64,000 nt of DNA, taken from Glebionis coronaria. Lineage: Eukaryota; Streptophyta; Magnoliopsida; Asterales; Asteraceae. Where the stretch lies: positions 523,368,618 through 523,432,617 of the forward strand of contig CM046882.1 in NCBI GenBank assembly GCA_025667525.1, read 5' to 3'. The position numbers were made by a program, and so were the translations under genes. Below the pieces are notes generated by a model. The model had not been told where the DNA came from. It saw only the letters and a program-made list of their open reading frames with translations, and searched no databases. This document shows, piece by piece, positions 26,444 through 39,024 of the stretch; positions within the stretch are counted from its first letter, which is position 1, and each line of letters opens with the position of its first letter.

Positions 26444-29240
26444 TGTAACACCCCCACAATTGCTATGCACAGCGGAACTACAACAATGGGTGCTACACAG
26501 TATTCATTGCACACAAGATATATCAAACGACGCTAAAAAGACGTCAACTTAATACTTGAATTTAAAAATCGTTAGATGATACATGTCCACGGTTTTTCCA
26601 ACCCCAATTAGTACACAGAGTTTAGCGTTTTCGGTCCCCATGAATCTCAACCCAAGAATTTCAGTTTTACAAAACATGACATTAAACTTAAAAATTGTTT
26701 AAGTAGAAAAGGAGGGAAAACAAGCGGACTCCAAGCCATACACACAACATCCATCCCATGCATGCTCCATCCTACACTTCAAAGGTTACCTGAAACACAT
26801 GCCAAAATTTTGGTCAACGAAAACGTTGAGTGGAATTCATAGGTTTTACAATCATTTGAACGTATATATAATAAAAACCATTCGTGATCATTTATAGTCT
26901 TGTCGATCAAACAAACTATAATCGGGATACTGACAATTGTGTTTAAGCTCATGACACTAATCCGTTAACTCAATCACCCGCGTAATAAATACCGGCGCGA
27001 TTCAGATGAAACCAGTGCCCCTTCTAAAGGCATCAGTTGCAATTATACCTTATTTCTCATACAAAATAATCTACCGCAGAACTTACTAAAAGTACAGCTT
27101 CTCGGCTAGCATTGGGTCGTTAGCCCCGTAGTACTACAAATTGCATAAGCGGCTATTTCTCCCTACTCGAGGGCAGGACAATAGTTAATAGTTCATGATT
27201 TTAGGGACTTTTGCAACTTTGGTACTCAACACAATTTCTAAGGCAACTTTCGGGTCTAACAATCATTCATGATATACGTTCCTTTTAAAAACTAGCATGC
27301 ATTTCCCTCGCGGGTAAAACAATTTGAAATAAATATAAGCGAGGCTATAAATTCACACCTTATATCTTAAGTAGTCGGTAGTTCGAGGGATGATCACTGA
27401 CGACGAAACGGATGCCCGGTTAAATCAACACCTATCACAAATAACGCGTAATGAGTAATCTCATTTTAAATACTTACGGTACTATATAAAATACATATAC
27501 ACTAGTCACTTAGGACAAGTATAACTCACGCCAAAAACAAAATAACAAGTATCACTCATTTTATACCATTCGTTCTCATTACTTACGTTGTCCATTTTTA
27601 CTCATTCTCGCCGGTACTTGACTAAAGTACGGGCTGTTTTACCATGTTTAACCACACTTATAAAATTTGACAAAATTCTCAAAAATCCTATAAGACCTGT
27701 AGACAACATGTTTTTAAGCCCAATAAAAGTTTTTACTTTTACGACCCGTTACGCAACGTTTTTCCAAAACTACATTTTACGGGCTGAAATTGTACTTCGA
27801 CCAATTTTGACCTCTTTGACCTATATGAAATACACCTTTGACTTCGTTGACTCCTAAGTCAACTTATAGACTCATTTATACAGGTTTGGGACCAAATTTT
27901 GACCCTTGACCATTTACCAATTCATACTTGTGACCCTCGGGATTTGACTAAAACTTTGCATAAATCCGGATTATGAAAGTCCTCGTCTCCCGGTACTCGA
28001 TCTTTAAAACCTCATAACTTTTAGCTCGTTTTGAGTCACGGGCTCTACCTTATACCAAATTAAAGCTAAGAAGACCCTCTATAACTACATTTAGTTTTCA
28101 AGACCTGGAAAAAAAATAATTTTTATGAAATGACCATAAAGTTTCTGCCTAAATTTGGCTACTCCAAAAACACACTTAGACTCGATTCCAAACCTTCTAA
28201 CCACCACTAGGCATCATCCTAAGCCTCCCTAAACATATCCAAACACCAAATTTCAGTCCTACCCCTATTGATCAACCAATCTCAAAATCAAAAATCAAAG
28301 AAATTAAACATGCAACCTATTAAACCTACTTAAATCATCCTTAAACACATAACCAAACACTAGGATAAGCTCAAAATTCAACAACCACCATGGCTCCCCA
28401 AACACCCCTTGTGCCGTGGGGTTTGGGTGACCCAATCACCACAACCAAATTGATTTTGGTGGGTTTTCTTGGTGTTTATGCTTCCATAACTCATAAAATT
28501 AACATGCATTACAACATTTAGCCACAAAAACGAATTTGGATCATCTTGAAAAATTTTGGAAAATTTTTGTTAGTGCATGTGGGATTTGAGCACATAGAAA
28601 TGTAGGGAATGACCAAATTAGATGTGGTCTAACCTTAGTTTTTATGAAAATCAAGTGAAAAAAAGTTTTTGATGGATTTTCTTGGTGGTTTGGGGTGTCC
28701 GTCGGCTATGGGAGCAAGAGAGGGAGAGAGTGTTTAATTTTTGGGTGATATGTTCTATGTGTTTGTGTGTGTGTCAATTTTGGGCTTTTTGGTGGATTGG
28801 GAGGGACCTTTTTGCAATATTTGGTTTCTTTTGGCCTTAAGTTGAAAACGTCCTCAAAACTTTGCGGGTTCGACTCATTAGTCAATTTTGAAAATTTTAC
28901 GAGAGTCAGAAATCTTCTCGAACGCTCCAAAATATTTTTGGGATACTTTAAATGTACTCGGAAGGCTATAAAACTCACCCGACTCAACTTAACACGAACC
29001 GTAAGTAAAATTCTCGAAAAATTACATTATCGATAAATCGTCAATAATTATATAAAATTGGGCATCCCTCGGGATCGTAATCGTCATCGTCCTTCTTAAA
29101 TCGTCAAACGTAAAAATTATAACCTCGAACATCGGCTTTAACCAAAATACTTATAAATATAGAAATTAAAATCTATTAAAAATTTCAAAAATTAGCGTAA
29201 TTTAGGGTAACGTGAATGACCTCGATTCTAGGGTGTCACA
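26444..29240 (-). repeat. 5' LTR of Tekay element (2797 bp)
   Basis: Direct repeat of 17364-20160 with TG...CA-type ends (TGTAACACCC...GGGTGTCACA). It drives the - strand genes of the element. The GTAAT duplication follows it at 29241-29245. Confidence 0.93.
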
Positions 29241-29245
29241 GTAAT

Positions 29246-30453
29246 AAATATGTTGAAAAAAATGATGTGCATTTGGAATGCTTATGATATTAGATATTGA
29301 AAACTGAATCACCAATGGTATTAGATATTTTTTGTGATTTTGCATTACTTAATATTGTTTGTATATTTTTATCGCGTATTAAAATGAGGAAAAGTTGAAA
29401 ATTGAATCACCAATGGATTAGATAGAGTAATTGGCCTGAGGTGTTGAAATGAAGCTGTTTTGTGCATGAGAATCAATTTAAATGTGCATCATTTTGAATT
29501 TTAAAAAAATATATTTGTTTTTGTTTCTTTGGTATGCCTGATGTCATTAGCATAAGTATGCTTGGTGCACTACTTTTCAAATGGTCTTGTTAAAATATGT
29601 GGCGCTCTATGATTGGCCAAAGGTATTTCAAAGTAAAGCTGTTTTGTGCATTCAAATAATTTAATGTGTGCATCATTTTTCATAAAAAGATATCAAAATG
29701 GTTTTAGTTCTCTGATATGCATCATATCTTTTAAATACTATGTTTTGTGCATTAATTTTCACATGATTTGGTTAGAAAGTGTTGGTGTTCTCTCTTATTG
29801 GCCTGAAATGTTCAAAATAAATCTGATTTGTGCATTAAAATCAAACTGAATGTGCATCAGTTTTCATATGATACTAAAGTTAAGGTAAATGGACAACAAC
29901 AGACAGTGCAACCAAATGTTGAGGAAGGCTGAGCAGCTCCCCAACGTCTGCAAGTTGCAAGTTCAGCAATGCCCGATCCAAGTCCCAAGGATCTAAGCTT
30001 TATAATATGCTTTATGCATCTATGTACCTAGCTAGCTAATAATAATGCATGCATGAGGAGCTTTTTGGCTCGCAAGTTTCTTGTAATAAAACGCACACTC
30101 GTGTGCATATGTATGTTTTTTCAGCGTACACTACTAATCCAATGGTTTTTATATATATGCTTAGACTTGGAACATGAAACATAGCTTTAACGGTTTCTAA
30201 AGTTAAGGTAACTGTGACATAAAAATACAAAATGAAAACACATATTATGACTGCAAAAAAAATAGTTTTGATACATGGAATTGTACAATTTGTATACGTA
30301 TATACTACTAAAAGAATGAAAAAAACCTCAACGACAAGTGTACCAATACTGCATGAAAACTAAGCATCAGGCATGTTCCTGTGTACCAATACTTCAACAA
30401 TGAAAACTAAGCATCAAGCATGTTCCTGTGTACCAATACTGCAATAATGAAAA
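29246..30453. other. MULE spacer between the convergent Ulp1 and transposase genes, with degenerate repeats
   Basis: AT-rich sequence downstream of both genes. At 29435-29880 it holds at least three degenerate units built around AAGCTGTTTTGTGCAT and GTGCATCATTTTTCAT, related to 15280-15545. At 29890-29995 the + strand reads a short broken peptide (QRLQVASSAMPDPSPKD-like) that could be an exon remnant. At 30355-30465 a unit of about 60 bp (AACTAAGCATCA(G/A)GCATG, TTCCTGTGTACCAATACT) is repeated two to three times just after the transposase stop. Confidence 0.6.
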
Positions 30454-31074
30454 CTAAGCATCAGGCATCCTCCTTTTTTGTCCTCGAGTCTTCTTTGGTT
30501 CGGGGCAGTTTCGAGAGTCATGATCTGCATTTTCATCACCACAATTGTTACATTTTCTACCTTTTTTAGCAGCAGCAGTCATTGCACGTTCTTTACTTGG
30601 TATTATCCTTTTGTTAGATCGATCTCCTTTATTCCTACTTCGAAATGGACAACGAACTTTAATTTTTGATTTCCTTGAAACCCCTAAAGCAGATGATATA
30701 ACTTCACGATCAGACAGTGGTCGTTGTTTAGGCAACTCAGCATCAAGTTTTGACTTTAGATCATGTATACGGTCTCGATAAATTGCTAGCTCTTTAAGGT
30801 TTGATGCCAATTTGTCGATGCAATATTCCACAGAACCAATAATTTCCTTGACAATTAGATCTCGTATACTTCCATCACTATACTTGTCTCTTGCATCACT
30901 TCGTTTTAAAGGTGTAACTGCATCTCTTGTCCAACGTCTCAGCACATATTTCTTGGGAAACTTATTAACGCCACAAACCCTTAGAACATAAAAACTGTGT
31001 CTACACAACAAACCATACCTCTCAAATCTCTTACAACTACAAGTCACTGTTCCATTCAAAGGAGTGAAAAGTAC
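30454..31074 (-). CDS. MULE transposase exon 4: SWIM finger and C-terminal zinc knuckle
   Basis: Encodes 206 residues ending in a stop at 30454. The SWIM motif CSCKRFERYGLLCRH (CxCxnCxH) is near the start. A helical segment follows (SVEYCIDKLASNLKELAIYR), then a basic stretch (KIKVRCPFRSRNKGDRSNKR), and a knuckle CNNCGDENADHDSRNC of the form CX2CX6HX4C close to the end. The tail is basic (KKTRGQKRR). The acceptor just upstream (TTTCAG/GTACTT) joins in phase with the previous exon. This layout is standard for MuDR/FAR1 proteins. Confidence 0.85.
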   Translation of the reverse strand, partial: VLFTPLNGTVTCSCKRFERYGLLCRHSFYVLRVCGVNKFPKKYVLRRWTRDAVTPLKRSDARDKYSDGSIRDLIVKEIIGSVEYCIDKLASNLKELAIYRDRIHDLKSKLDAELPKQRPLSDREVISSALGVSRKSKIKVRCPFRSRNKGDRSNKRIIPSKERAMTAAAKKGRKCNNCGDENADHDSRNCPEPKKTRGQKRRMPDA

Positions 31075-31218
31075 CTGAAAGTGAAAAAATTCGTAAGACT
31101 AAGGAGTTATGGCATAATTTATAAGACTAAGTTAATAAGCTCATAAATCACGGGGGTGTTTGGATGAACATATACAATAAGCTTATGGCATAATTTATAG
31201 GCTTAAGTTATAAATTAA

Positions 31219-31308
31219 GGGGGTGTTTGGATGAGCATATATTCAATAGGTATATGGAACACTCAGTGAACTCTTTCAGTAAGCTGAATATATGTTCATC
31301 CAAACGCC
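31219..31308. mobile_element. 90-bp Tourist-like MITE in transposase intron 3
   Basis: The terminal inverted repeats share GTTTGGATGA(G/A)CATATATTCA (left start GGGGGTG, right end CGCC). It is flanked by TAA at 31216-31218 and 31309-31311, as in PIF/Harbinger MITEs. A partial direct copy of its left end and flank lies just upstream (31107-31175). Confidence 0.6.
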
Positions 31309-31408
31309 TAAATGAAGTTCTTAACAGTTTAACATAACAAATACTACTCACTTCAACAACTAAATAATGATTACATTCGTTGTAATGACCAAGGGTAAAG
31401 AATAATAC

Positions 31409-32577
31409 CTCAAACAAACCGTGAGAACTGACTTCTGGTCCTATCTCCTTTATTGAGAATTTCTGTGAACCCTCAATCTCCACCACACTCATCGACATGC
31501 ACTCAGTGATTGATGCACATATTTCATCTTGAACATCATAAAAAATTGTCCTAGTGTAAATTTCACGTGCTTCTTTTTCAAGAACATAGTCTGTTAACAA
31601 ATCAGGTATCGTATAACGAGTTTTGTGTTGATTTGTTCGATGAATATATCTCTGTACATCCATTGCAGTCTCAAAGTGACTAACAAATTCCACAAGAGTT
31701 AGCGTGGTACTAGTCAACTGACCGAAGAAGTGATTTTCGCTTTCGGACCAAGACGTTGTGCGCATTAAACCGGACAGTGGCTCGTCCCTGTAGTAAGCTG
31801 GTATCCAATTAAACCTTAGTTCAAACATGTCCCTCAGCCAATCATTGGATTGAAGCTCAAAATCATTAATTATCAATTCCCATTTTTGTTCAAACTCAGA
31901 TGGCTCAATCGAATCAGTCCATACAATATTACATATACGTCTTTTGAATGTCTCATCTTTACAAAGCTCTGGTCCTACCTGTTACAATATTCCGAAGTCT
32001 AAATAAGTATACATTAAACAATAATGTAGAAAAACAATGCACAAAAAACAATGTAAAAATCACTATTAGGTTTTAGTGTAACTAAGCACATAAGTGGTTT
32101 TTAACCTAAAGCACAAACAAATCGCATTCCAGCAAACCTTTTCAAGAATCTAATTCACAATTTAACCTAATTAATGTACAAACACTTGTTAACTGACATC
32201 ACGTGCTTATTATTAAGTATACTTGTTTCTTCCATCAAATAAAACCAATAACTACATTAATAATGCTAACATATTTAATCCCTCGTGGCTATATTAATGC
32301 AGAAAACAATGTACAAACCTTGGTAGATAATTTTTCCATTATGTGCCACATACACAATCTGTGCCTTGAATTTCTAAATTCCTTTTCGATAGCTATCTTC
32401 ATGGACGGATCCTGATCAGTAACCACGACCTTAGGTACATGAACGAATGCCTTCTTAAAAGCCCTTAACAACCATTCATATGATTCCGCAGTCTCATCTG
32501 ATAGCAAGCCAGCAGCAAAAGTTACACTATGATGATGATTATCTATTCCGGTAAACGGAACAAATACCATTTTATAC
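31409..32577 (-). CDS. MULE transposase exons 2-3: DDE catalytic core
   Basis: Exon 2 (32577-32319) and exon 3 (31978-31409) encode the MULE core. The first Asp (SFDATFRS) is at the end of exon 1. The second is in VVVTDQDPSMKIAI, followed by the CX2H motif RHRLCMWHI. The Glu is in TSWSESENHFF of exon 3. Spacing and context match MULE/MuDR transposases (DDE, RNase H fold). No stop lies in these exons. The 340-bp intron 2 (31979-32318) is AT-rich without other features. Confidence 0.88.
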
Positions 32578-32672
32578 CTACAAAAACAATTTTGAATATA
32601 AATTCCATTGCTCTTTTAAATCAAAACTGTTTAATATGTGATTCAAATTTTAGTAAGTATAAAGAAACTAAC

Positions 32673-33658
32673 TTGTTAGAGCGAAAAGTTGCATCAAATG
32701 AGATGACATCTCCGAAAGAGAGGTAATTATGTTTTGCAACCTCATCCGCCTAGAACAGGCCTGTAAGCTGTCCCTCCATATTTGTGAAATAGTCGCATGA
32801 AAATCCGTTTATATACTCCTGCTTATTCATCAATAGTTCAACTACCATTTCCGCATCATATTCCCCTATGAACAAATTGATACCCCTTCTAAAATTCTTA
32901 CAGTCAACTGATGTTGCACCGATTTCATCAAACCCGCCAAACAATTCTTTCATCATCTTAAAAGCTCTCATCGGACCTATATTGTTATTAGAAACTCGGA
33001 ATAAAAGCTGCTTTTTTAAAAAAGTCAACTTCCGTGAAGATTTTAAAAGGGCGATATCATCCTCATGAACAAAGGGATGGTTGTGCTCTTCTTCAAAAAG
33101 ATGAACTTCATACTTATTCTCATTTGTCCTCTCTAGGATTACACGGGCTAAACATCCACATCGACATGAAGGTCTCTTTCGTTTCTTCTTTGCCTTTTTA
33201 ATTTCTTCATTTTCAGAAACATCAATCAATGTGTCCATAGGTGCAATCGGCTTAAACCCTTCTTTACTACAAACAAAATATTTGTGTCTCAATTGACCAT
33301 CTTTTGTCTTATATTCAGTAGATTTTCGAACTTCAAAACCACTTAGCTTCGCGTATGTTCTATAGAAATCTAAAGCATCCTCTAACGTGTTAAACATTTT
33401 ACCCTTTACGGGTTTCACCGCATCTGGAACATCCGGTTTATAAAACTTCTTCCCATCATCTGTCAAACGAACAATACCAACTGTTTTGACCACTTCTGCA
33501 GAGGATGATGCACTTCCATTTTCAGGTTCAGCGCATAACGAACTTCCATCTCTTGTTATGTCATTGGGTGGGAGTGTGGAAGCTTTAACTTGACTATTGA
33601 CATTGAGTGGGGGTGTGGAAGCTGGAAGAGGTGAAGTTTCTGTAGGTGGAAAAGATGG
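32673..33658 (-). CDS. MULE transposase exon 1, FAR1 DNA-binding region
   Basis: After the TAG at 33661 the same frame runs on through a Ser/Pro-rich linker into the FAR1 domain. It reads FNTLEDALDFYRTYAKLSGF, then a basic KKAKKKRKRPSCRCGCLARV and the HNHPF His pair. The Cys/Cys/His/His set is the WRKY-GCM1-like zinc site of FAR1/FHY3. A region with VDCKNFRRGINLFIG follows. The TAG at 32752 splits the LF(W)ADE stretch; frame then continues through GDVISFDATFRSN to the donor. The host FAR1/FHY3 factors derive from such transposases. Confidence 0.85.
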
Positions 33659-33679
33659 CTATGGGGGTGGCGGTGGTGA

Positions 33680-34264
33680 TATTTGTGGAATTGGTGGCAT
33701 TGGTGGCGAAGCGTGTTGATTTTGCCTAGATTTAGGATTCTGTGTGGGAGCACGTAGAATTGAAAAAGACTGTTTTGAATTCATCATTCCATTTGGAGGG
33801 GCTGAATTAGGCGGGATATGTGGATGGTGGATCTGATGTGGAGGTGGTGGTATTCGTGGAATTGGTGGCAAAACTTGTTGATATTGCCTAGAGCTAGGAT
33901 TGTGTGTGGGAGCACGTAGAATTAAACAAGACTGTTTTGAATTCATCATTCCATTTGGATGGGCTGAATTAGACGGTACATGTGGAGGGCGGCTCTGATG
34001 TGGAGGTAGTGGTATTCGTGGAAATTGTGGCGAAACTTGTTGATTTTGCCTAGAGTTAGGATTGTGTGTGGGAGTAAGCATAATTAAGAAAGACTGTTTT
34101 GAATTCATCATTCCATTTGGAGGGGCTGAATTAGGAGGGACATATGGAGGGCGGCTCTGTTGTGGAGGTGGCGGCATTGGTGGTGAAACCTGTTGATTTT
34201 GCCTAGATCTAGGATTTTGTGGGGGAGGATGCGGATTTGAGAAAGACTGTTCCGAAGTCATCAT
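33680..34264 (-). repeat. Proline-rich 54-residue tandem repeats at the transposase N-terminus
   Basis: About three and a half copies of a unit of about 162 bp, encoding PPNGMMNSKQSF, TH/QNP.SRQNQQVSP and runs of proline with RPPHVPPNSAPP. The units stay in frame, differ by scattered substitutions, and end at the TAG 33661. Repeat-number change by slippage or unequal exchange is the likely origin. Confidence 0.8.
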
Positions 34265-34354
34265 TCCATTTGGTGGTGAAACCTGTTAATTTGATGCACA
34301 TTTGGTTCTCCAAGCTAAATCAGTTTATCTGCACATTTGGTGGTGAAACCTGTT

Positions 34355-36300
34355 AATATGATGCACAATTTGATATAAATTAATGCACAAACACAGTTTG
34401 ATTCGCATTTGACTACATTCCTACATTCCTACAAAAGAAGTGATTTTATGCAATTAATTTTATAACTATCTAGTGCACATTTACGTTTAGTCCAAAGCTA
34501 ATTTGCATTTAGTCCTAAATTACTACCAAAACTAATATATTTTTAGTTCAATCAAATGTATAAAAATCTGACAGTACAAATTTTCATAAATAATGCACAA
34601 AAACTTGTTAACCAGAATGAGCGTGTTGTAACTGTTGACTATGAATCATTAGATAAATAGTGTTACTAGCAAACTGCAACTAGCTAAGTGTACAAACATA
34701 CATTGTTCGGTTAGCTGAGTGCTAAGCTAATGGCTAGTCAAACTGAATGAAATGACTAGTCAAAATAAACCTAATTTTGCTTCTCGACAAAGTAAACTGA
34801 AGTCTATGTGATCCATTAAACGGTTTTCGCTCGCTAAAAATAACTCAAAGTGATCTACAAATCTTGATCAAAAGACAGCTTGCAAACTAGCTTAAGCAAA
34901 AACATTATTTTGTATGGAAACCGAGGCTTTTATCATAATAATTAACATAGCTGAAAATTTGAAAGCTATGGAAAAAATAAATAGCTACAAACATTTTGCA
35001 ACCGAATAATGATCATCTTCTTAAAAAGTAGAACAGGTAATGATGAGAATAGAGCTGTAAATGAAATAAGTTCTTAACAAAAATCATTATAGAACAATAG
35101 CTCAATCCACTAACTTCTCAAACTCTCTTTTAGACGATACTGTCAACACGTAAAAAGAACTCCACTGAACACTGAACCTATTGCATGCTATGTGTATTGC
35201 GTGTATGTTTATGGCCAAGGGAGTTCTGTCGTGGCTCAAGAGCGTGCTTGTTAGGACTGAGGGAATGAAAATGAATGAATGAATGACAAGTTGACAACCA
35301 TGTAGATGTTTTGTTAAGGTATATGACTTTAAGATGTTGGATTTAAACCTCGTAACTGACTATAGTCCATACCAGCTAAAGCACGCGACTTTAGCGCTTG
35401 TTTCATGATAAACATTTCCACTAATCATAAGCAAACCTTAAAATTTGGAACCGTAACCTTGTTCCTATTGTTTGTCATTCCTAAAGCAATACCCAGTGTA
35501 ATTCCATGACTCAGGTCTCAGGCGAAACGCAATATACATTAGAATGTGCACAAACCCATCGAGAGCTGCTGTAATTGGAAACAAAAATGGCAATCCTCAA
35601 ATTACAAATAACACCAGCAACTTGAAGTGCAGTAACAGTTGTGAATAGAAGGTGCAACAACAAAAGTTTCTCTACTGGTTATTGTTTTTGCAGTTATCCA
35701 TGATGCAGCTAGCAAAACTATTCATAACTCGATAGTATTTTGTAACTAATGATACGAGATTATGCAACAACCCAGCCAGCAAAAATCATTACAGTCGTCC
35801 ATTCTTTGTAGTAAAATGCCATAAGTAACAAAAAATAGCAAAAGGTTGTCATTTAAACTTGTAAATGACGTGGCTTTCGTACGAAAGTTGATGATCATAT
35901 ACATAACCTATTAGTGTCATCCTATTCTCATCATACTGCAAATTATATACAATCCCTCATTCGGCTTAAAGACAAGCTTCTCGAGCGCCAAATGAAACTA
36001 GAGGTATTTTCCCTCTTCCAGTTATAAAGAATTCTAGATTTATACGTGCCACTTTTTCCTTTCCTTGCCTTAAGTTAATTGAACCTTGTAATAATATCAC
36101 GTAAACAGAGTTCACAAAATGACCGATTATCATTTGCTCAAGTCTCCAAGCAGTTTCTTATCTCAGTGCCTAATGTAGGTAGTAATTGCAGCTATGAGAG
36201 TCCACTCGATTTATATTATGTATGATCTTTTCAGCCATTTCTTGTATTTGGTCACTGGTTTTGTCATGAAAACACTCATCTCGCTAAACTCGATAGAAGT
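34355..36300 (-). repeat. Right arm of the 2 kb internal inverted repeat of the MULE
   Basis: Reverse complement of 10610-12690. It starts about 90 bp upstream of the transposase Met, so it may contain the transposase promoter, just as the left arm lies inside the Ulp1 gene. The outer end differs from the left arm: about 140 bp are replaced, and the arm continues into an F-box/LRR-like segment. Confidence 0.85.
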
Positions 36301-36547
36301 GTTCTTTATTTTCACACAAATTCACAACCTAAATGACCGATTATCATTTGCTCAAGTCTCCAAGCAGTTTTTGAAAGTTGCTTGCAATCGGCTAATCAAG
36401 TTACACAACTCGTTTCCTGATTTTCTATATGTTGTCCTACCAGAATCCCCAAATCTGATCTCCTTTACATGTTCTAAGCCACTTTCAAATACTCACATGA
36501 AACTACTAGCGCAGTCCTGCCCCAAGCTCCGGATCTTTGTGGCTCAA
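36300..36547 (+). pseudogene. Captured F-box/LRR-like gene fragment in the MULE right arm
   Basis: The + strand encodes NDRLSFAQVSKQFLKVACNR, which resembles the second half of an F-box helix bundle. LPESPNLISFTCSKPLSNTH and KLLAQSCPKLRIFV follow, resembling leucine-rich repeats of F-box/LRR proteins. The open frame begins further upstream (36194) in sequence shared with the left arm and ends at 36568. A 35-bp word (ATCATTTGCTCAAGTCTCCA and neighbours) at 36121-36158 is repeated at 36335-36372. It lacks the start of an F-box and most LRRs, so it would be a fragment captured from a host gene, as Pack-MULEs do. Function is not expected. Confidence 0.45.
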
Positions 36548-36850
36548 TTAATACTAATCTTACACTAACTTGTTCATTATATTACACTAATCTAATAAAT
36601 TACACTAACTTGTTCATCATATTACACTAATCTTCCTAATAAATTACACTAACTTGTTCATCATATTACACTAATCTTCCTAATAAATTACACTAACTTG
36701 TTCATCATATTACACTAATCTTCCTAATAAATTACACTAACTTGTTCATCATATTACACTAATACTAATCTTACACTAACTTGTTCATCATTTGTACATC
36801 AGAATCTAATAAATTACACTAACTTGTTCATCATATTACACTAATCTTCC
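36547..36850. repeat. 44-bp minisatellite near right MULE end
   Basis: About six tandem copies of a unit with ATTACACTAACTTGTTCATC and ATATTACACTAATCTTCCTA. Some copies lack the CTTCCTA part. It mirrors, without sequence similarity, the minisatellite at the left end. Confidence 0.9.
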
Positions 36851-37374
36851 TAAAAAATTCCACCACAAATCAGATAATTGAAGCAAAAAACACTAAAAAC
36901 ACATACCTTGAAATCAAATAAACTAATACGAACTGATGTCAATTTTAATAAAATAATAAATATATACCTTGAAATTGATCTTTATTAATCCATGAAATTG
37001 ATCTTAATGGATAGAAAATATGAAAAAACTCAAACTTTATCTTTAATCCACGAAATTGAGCTTCAGATCCACGAAATTGAGCATGAATCGGGCATTTTGT
37101 GTACTAACCCATTTTTATGAAGAACAAACAGAAAAGAGAAGATTTGTGGATTGGTGTGTGTGTTAATTTGTGTTTTTGTGTGTTAATTTGTGTGTTTACT
37201 CGGTGTGTGTGTGTGTTTACTGGGTGTCTGTGTGTGTGTTTTGTGTGTGTGGTTTATGTAGCAGGTGGAATGGAGAAAAGTTTGTTATTTTAGACATTTA
37301 AATAAAAGTTGGTTATAAAAAGATAATGAAAAGACTATTATACCCTTTTAAAGTTAGTTATGATTAGGATGATC
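36851..37374. other. Subterminal right region of the MULE
   Basis: AT-rich unique sequence with a GT-rich stretch at 37150-37250 (TGTGTGTG runs). No gene is seen. Confidence 0.5.

Positions 37375-39024
<1,650 letters not shown>

Larger units (their letters stand above)
17364..29240 (-). mobile_element. Nested full-length Ty3/gypsy chromovirus (Tekay/Del type), 11,877 bp
   Basis: Two 2797-bp LTRs (17364-20160 and 26444-29240) flank an internal region that reads on the - strand. In that orientation the order is primer binding site (26440-26422), accessory ORF (26085-25009), gag-pol (24669-20224) and polypurine tract (20175-20161). The TSD is GTAAT. By eye the LTRs differ by only about 15-20 substitutions plus a few short indels, so the insertion is recent. 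The tree-level assignment to Tekay/Del rests on the C-terminal chromodomain style ([25 protein letters not shown]). It sits in the 3' flank of the Ulp1 gene of the MULE. Confidence 0.92.
30454..34264 (-). pseudogene. MuDR/FAR1-type MULE transposase gene, 4-exon model with two in-frame stops
   Basis: Inferred exons (- strand) are 34264-32673, 32577-32319, 31978-31409 and 31074-30454, all with GT..AG borders and preserved phase, totalling 3042 nt (1014 codons with stop). Domain order: proline-rich tandem repeats, FAR1 zinc-binding domain, MULE DDE core, SWIM finger, coiled segment, zinc knuckle. TAG stops at 33661-33659 and 32752-32750 interrupt it. The second falls in LF.ADE where the family has Trp. 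The first Met shown lies just downstream of a stop, so a 5' exon may exist nearer 34300. MULE transposases bind the terminal repeats and cut and insert the element; this copy is probably inactive without readthrough. Confidence 0.85.

Noticed and set aside
30454..34264. Host FAR1/FHY3-family transcription factor gene
   Set aside because: It sits between MULE terminal repeats, keeps the DDE residues and has in-frame stops, so a transposon-borne transposase is the simpler reading.
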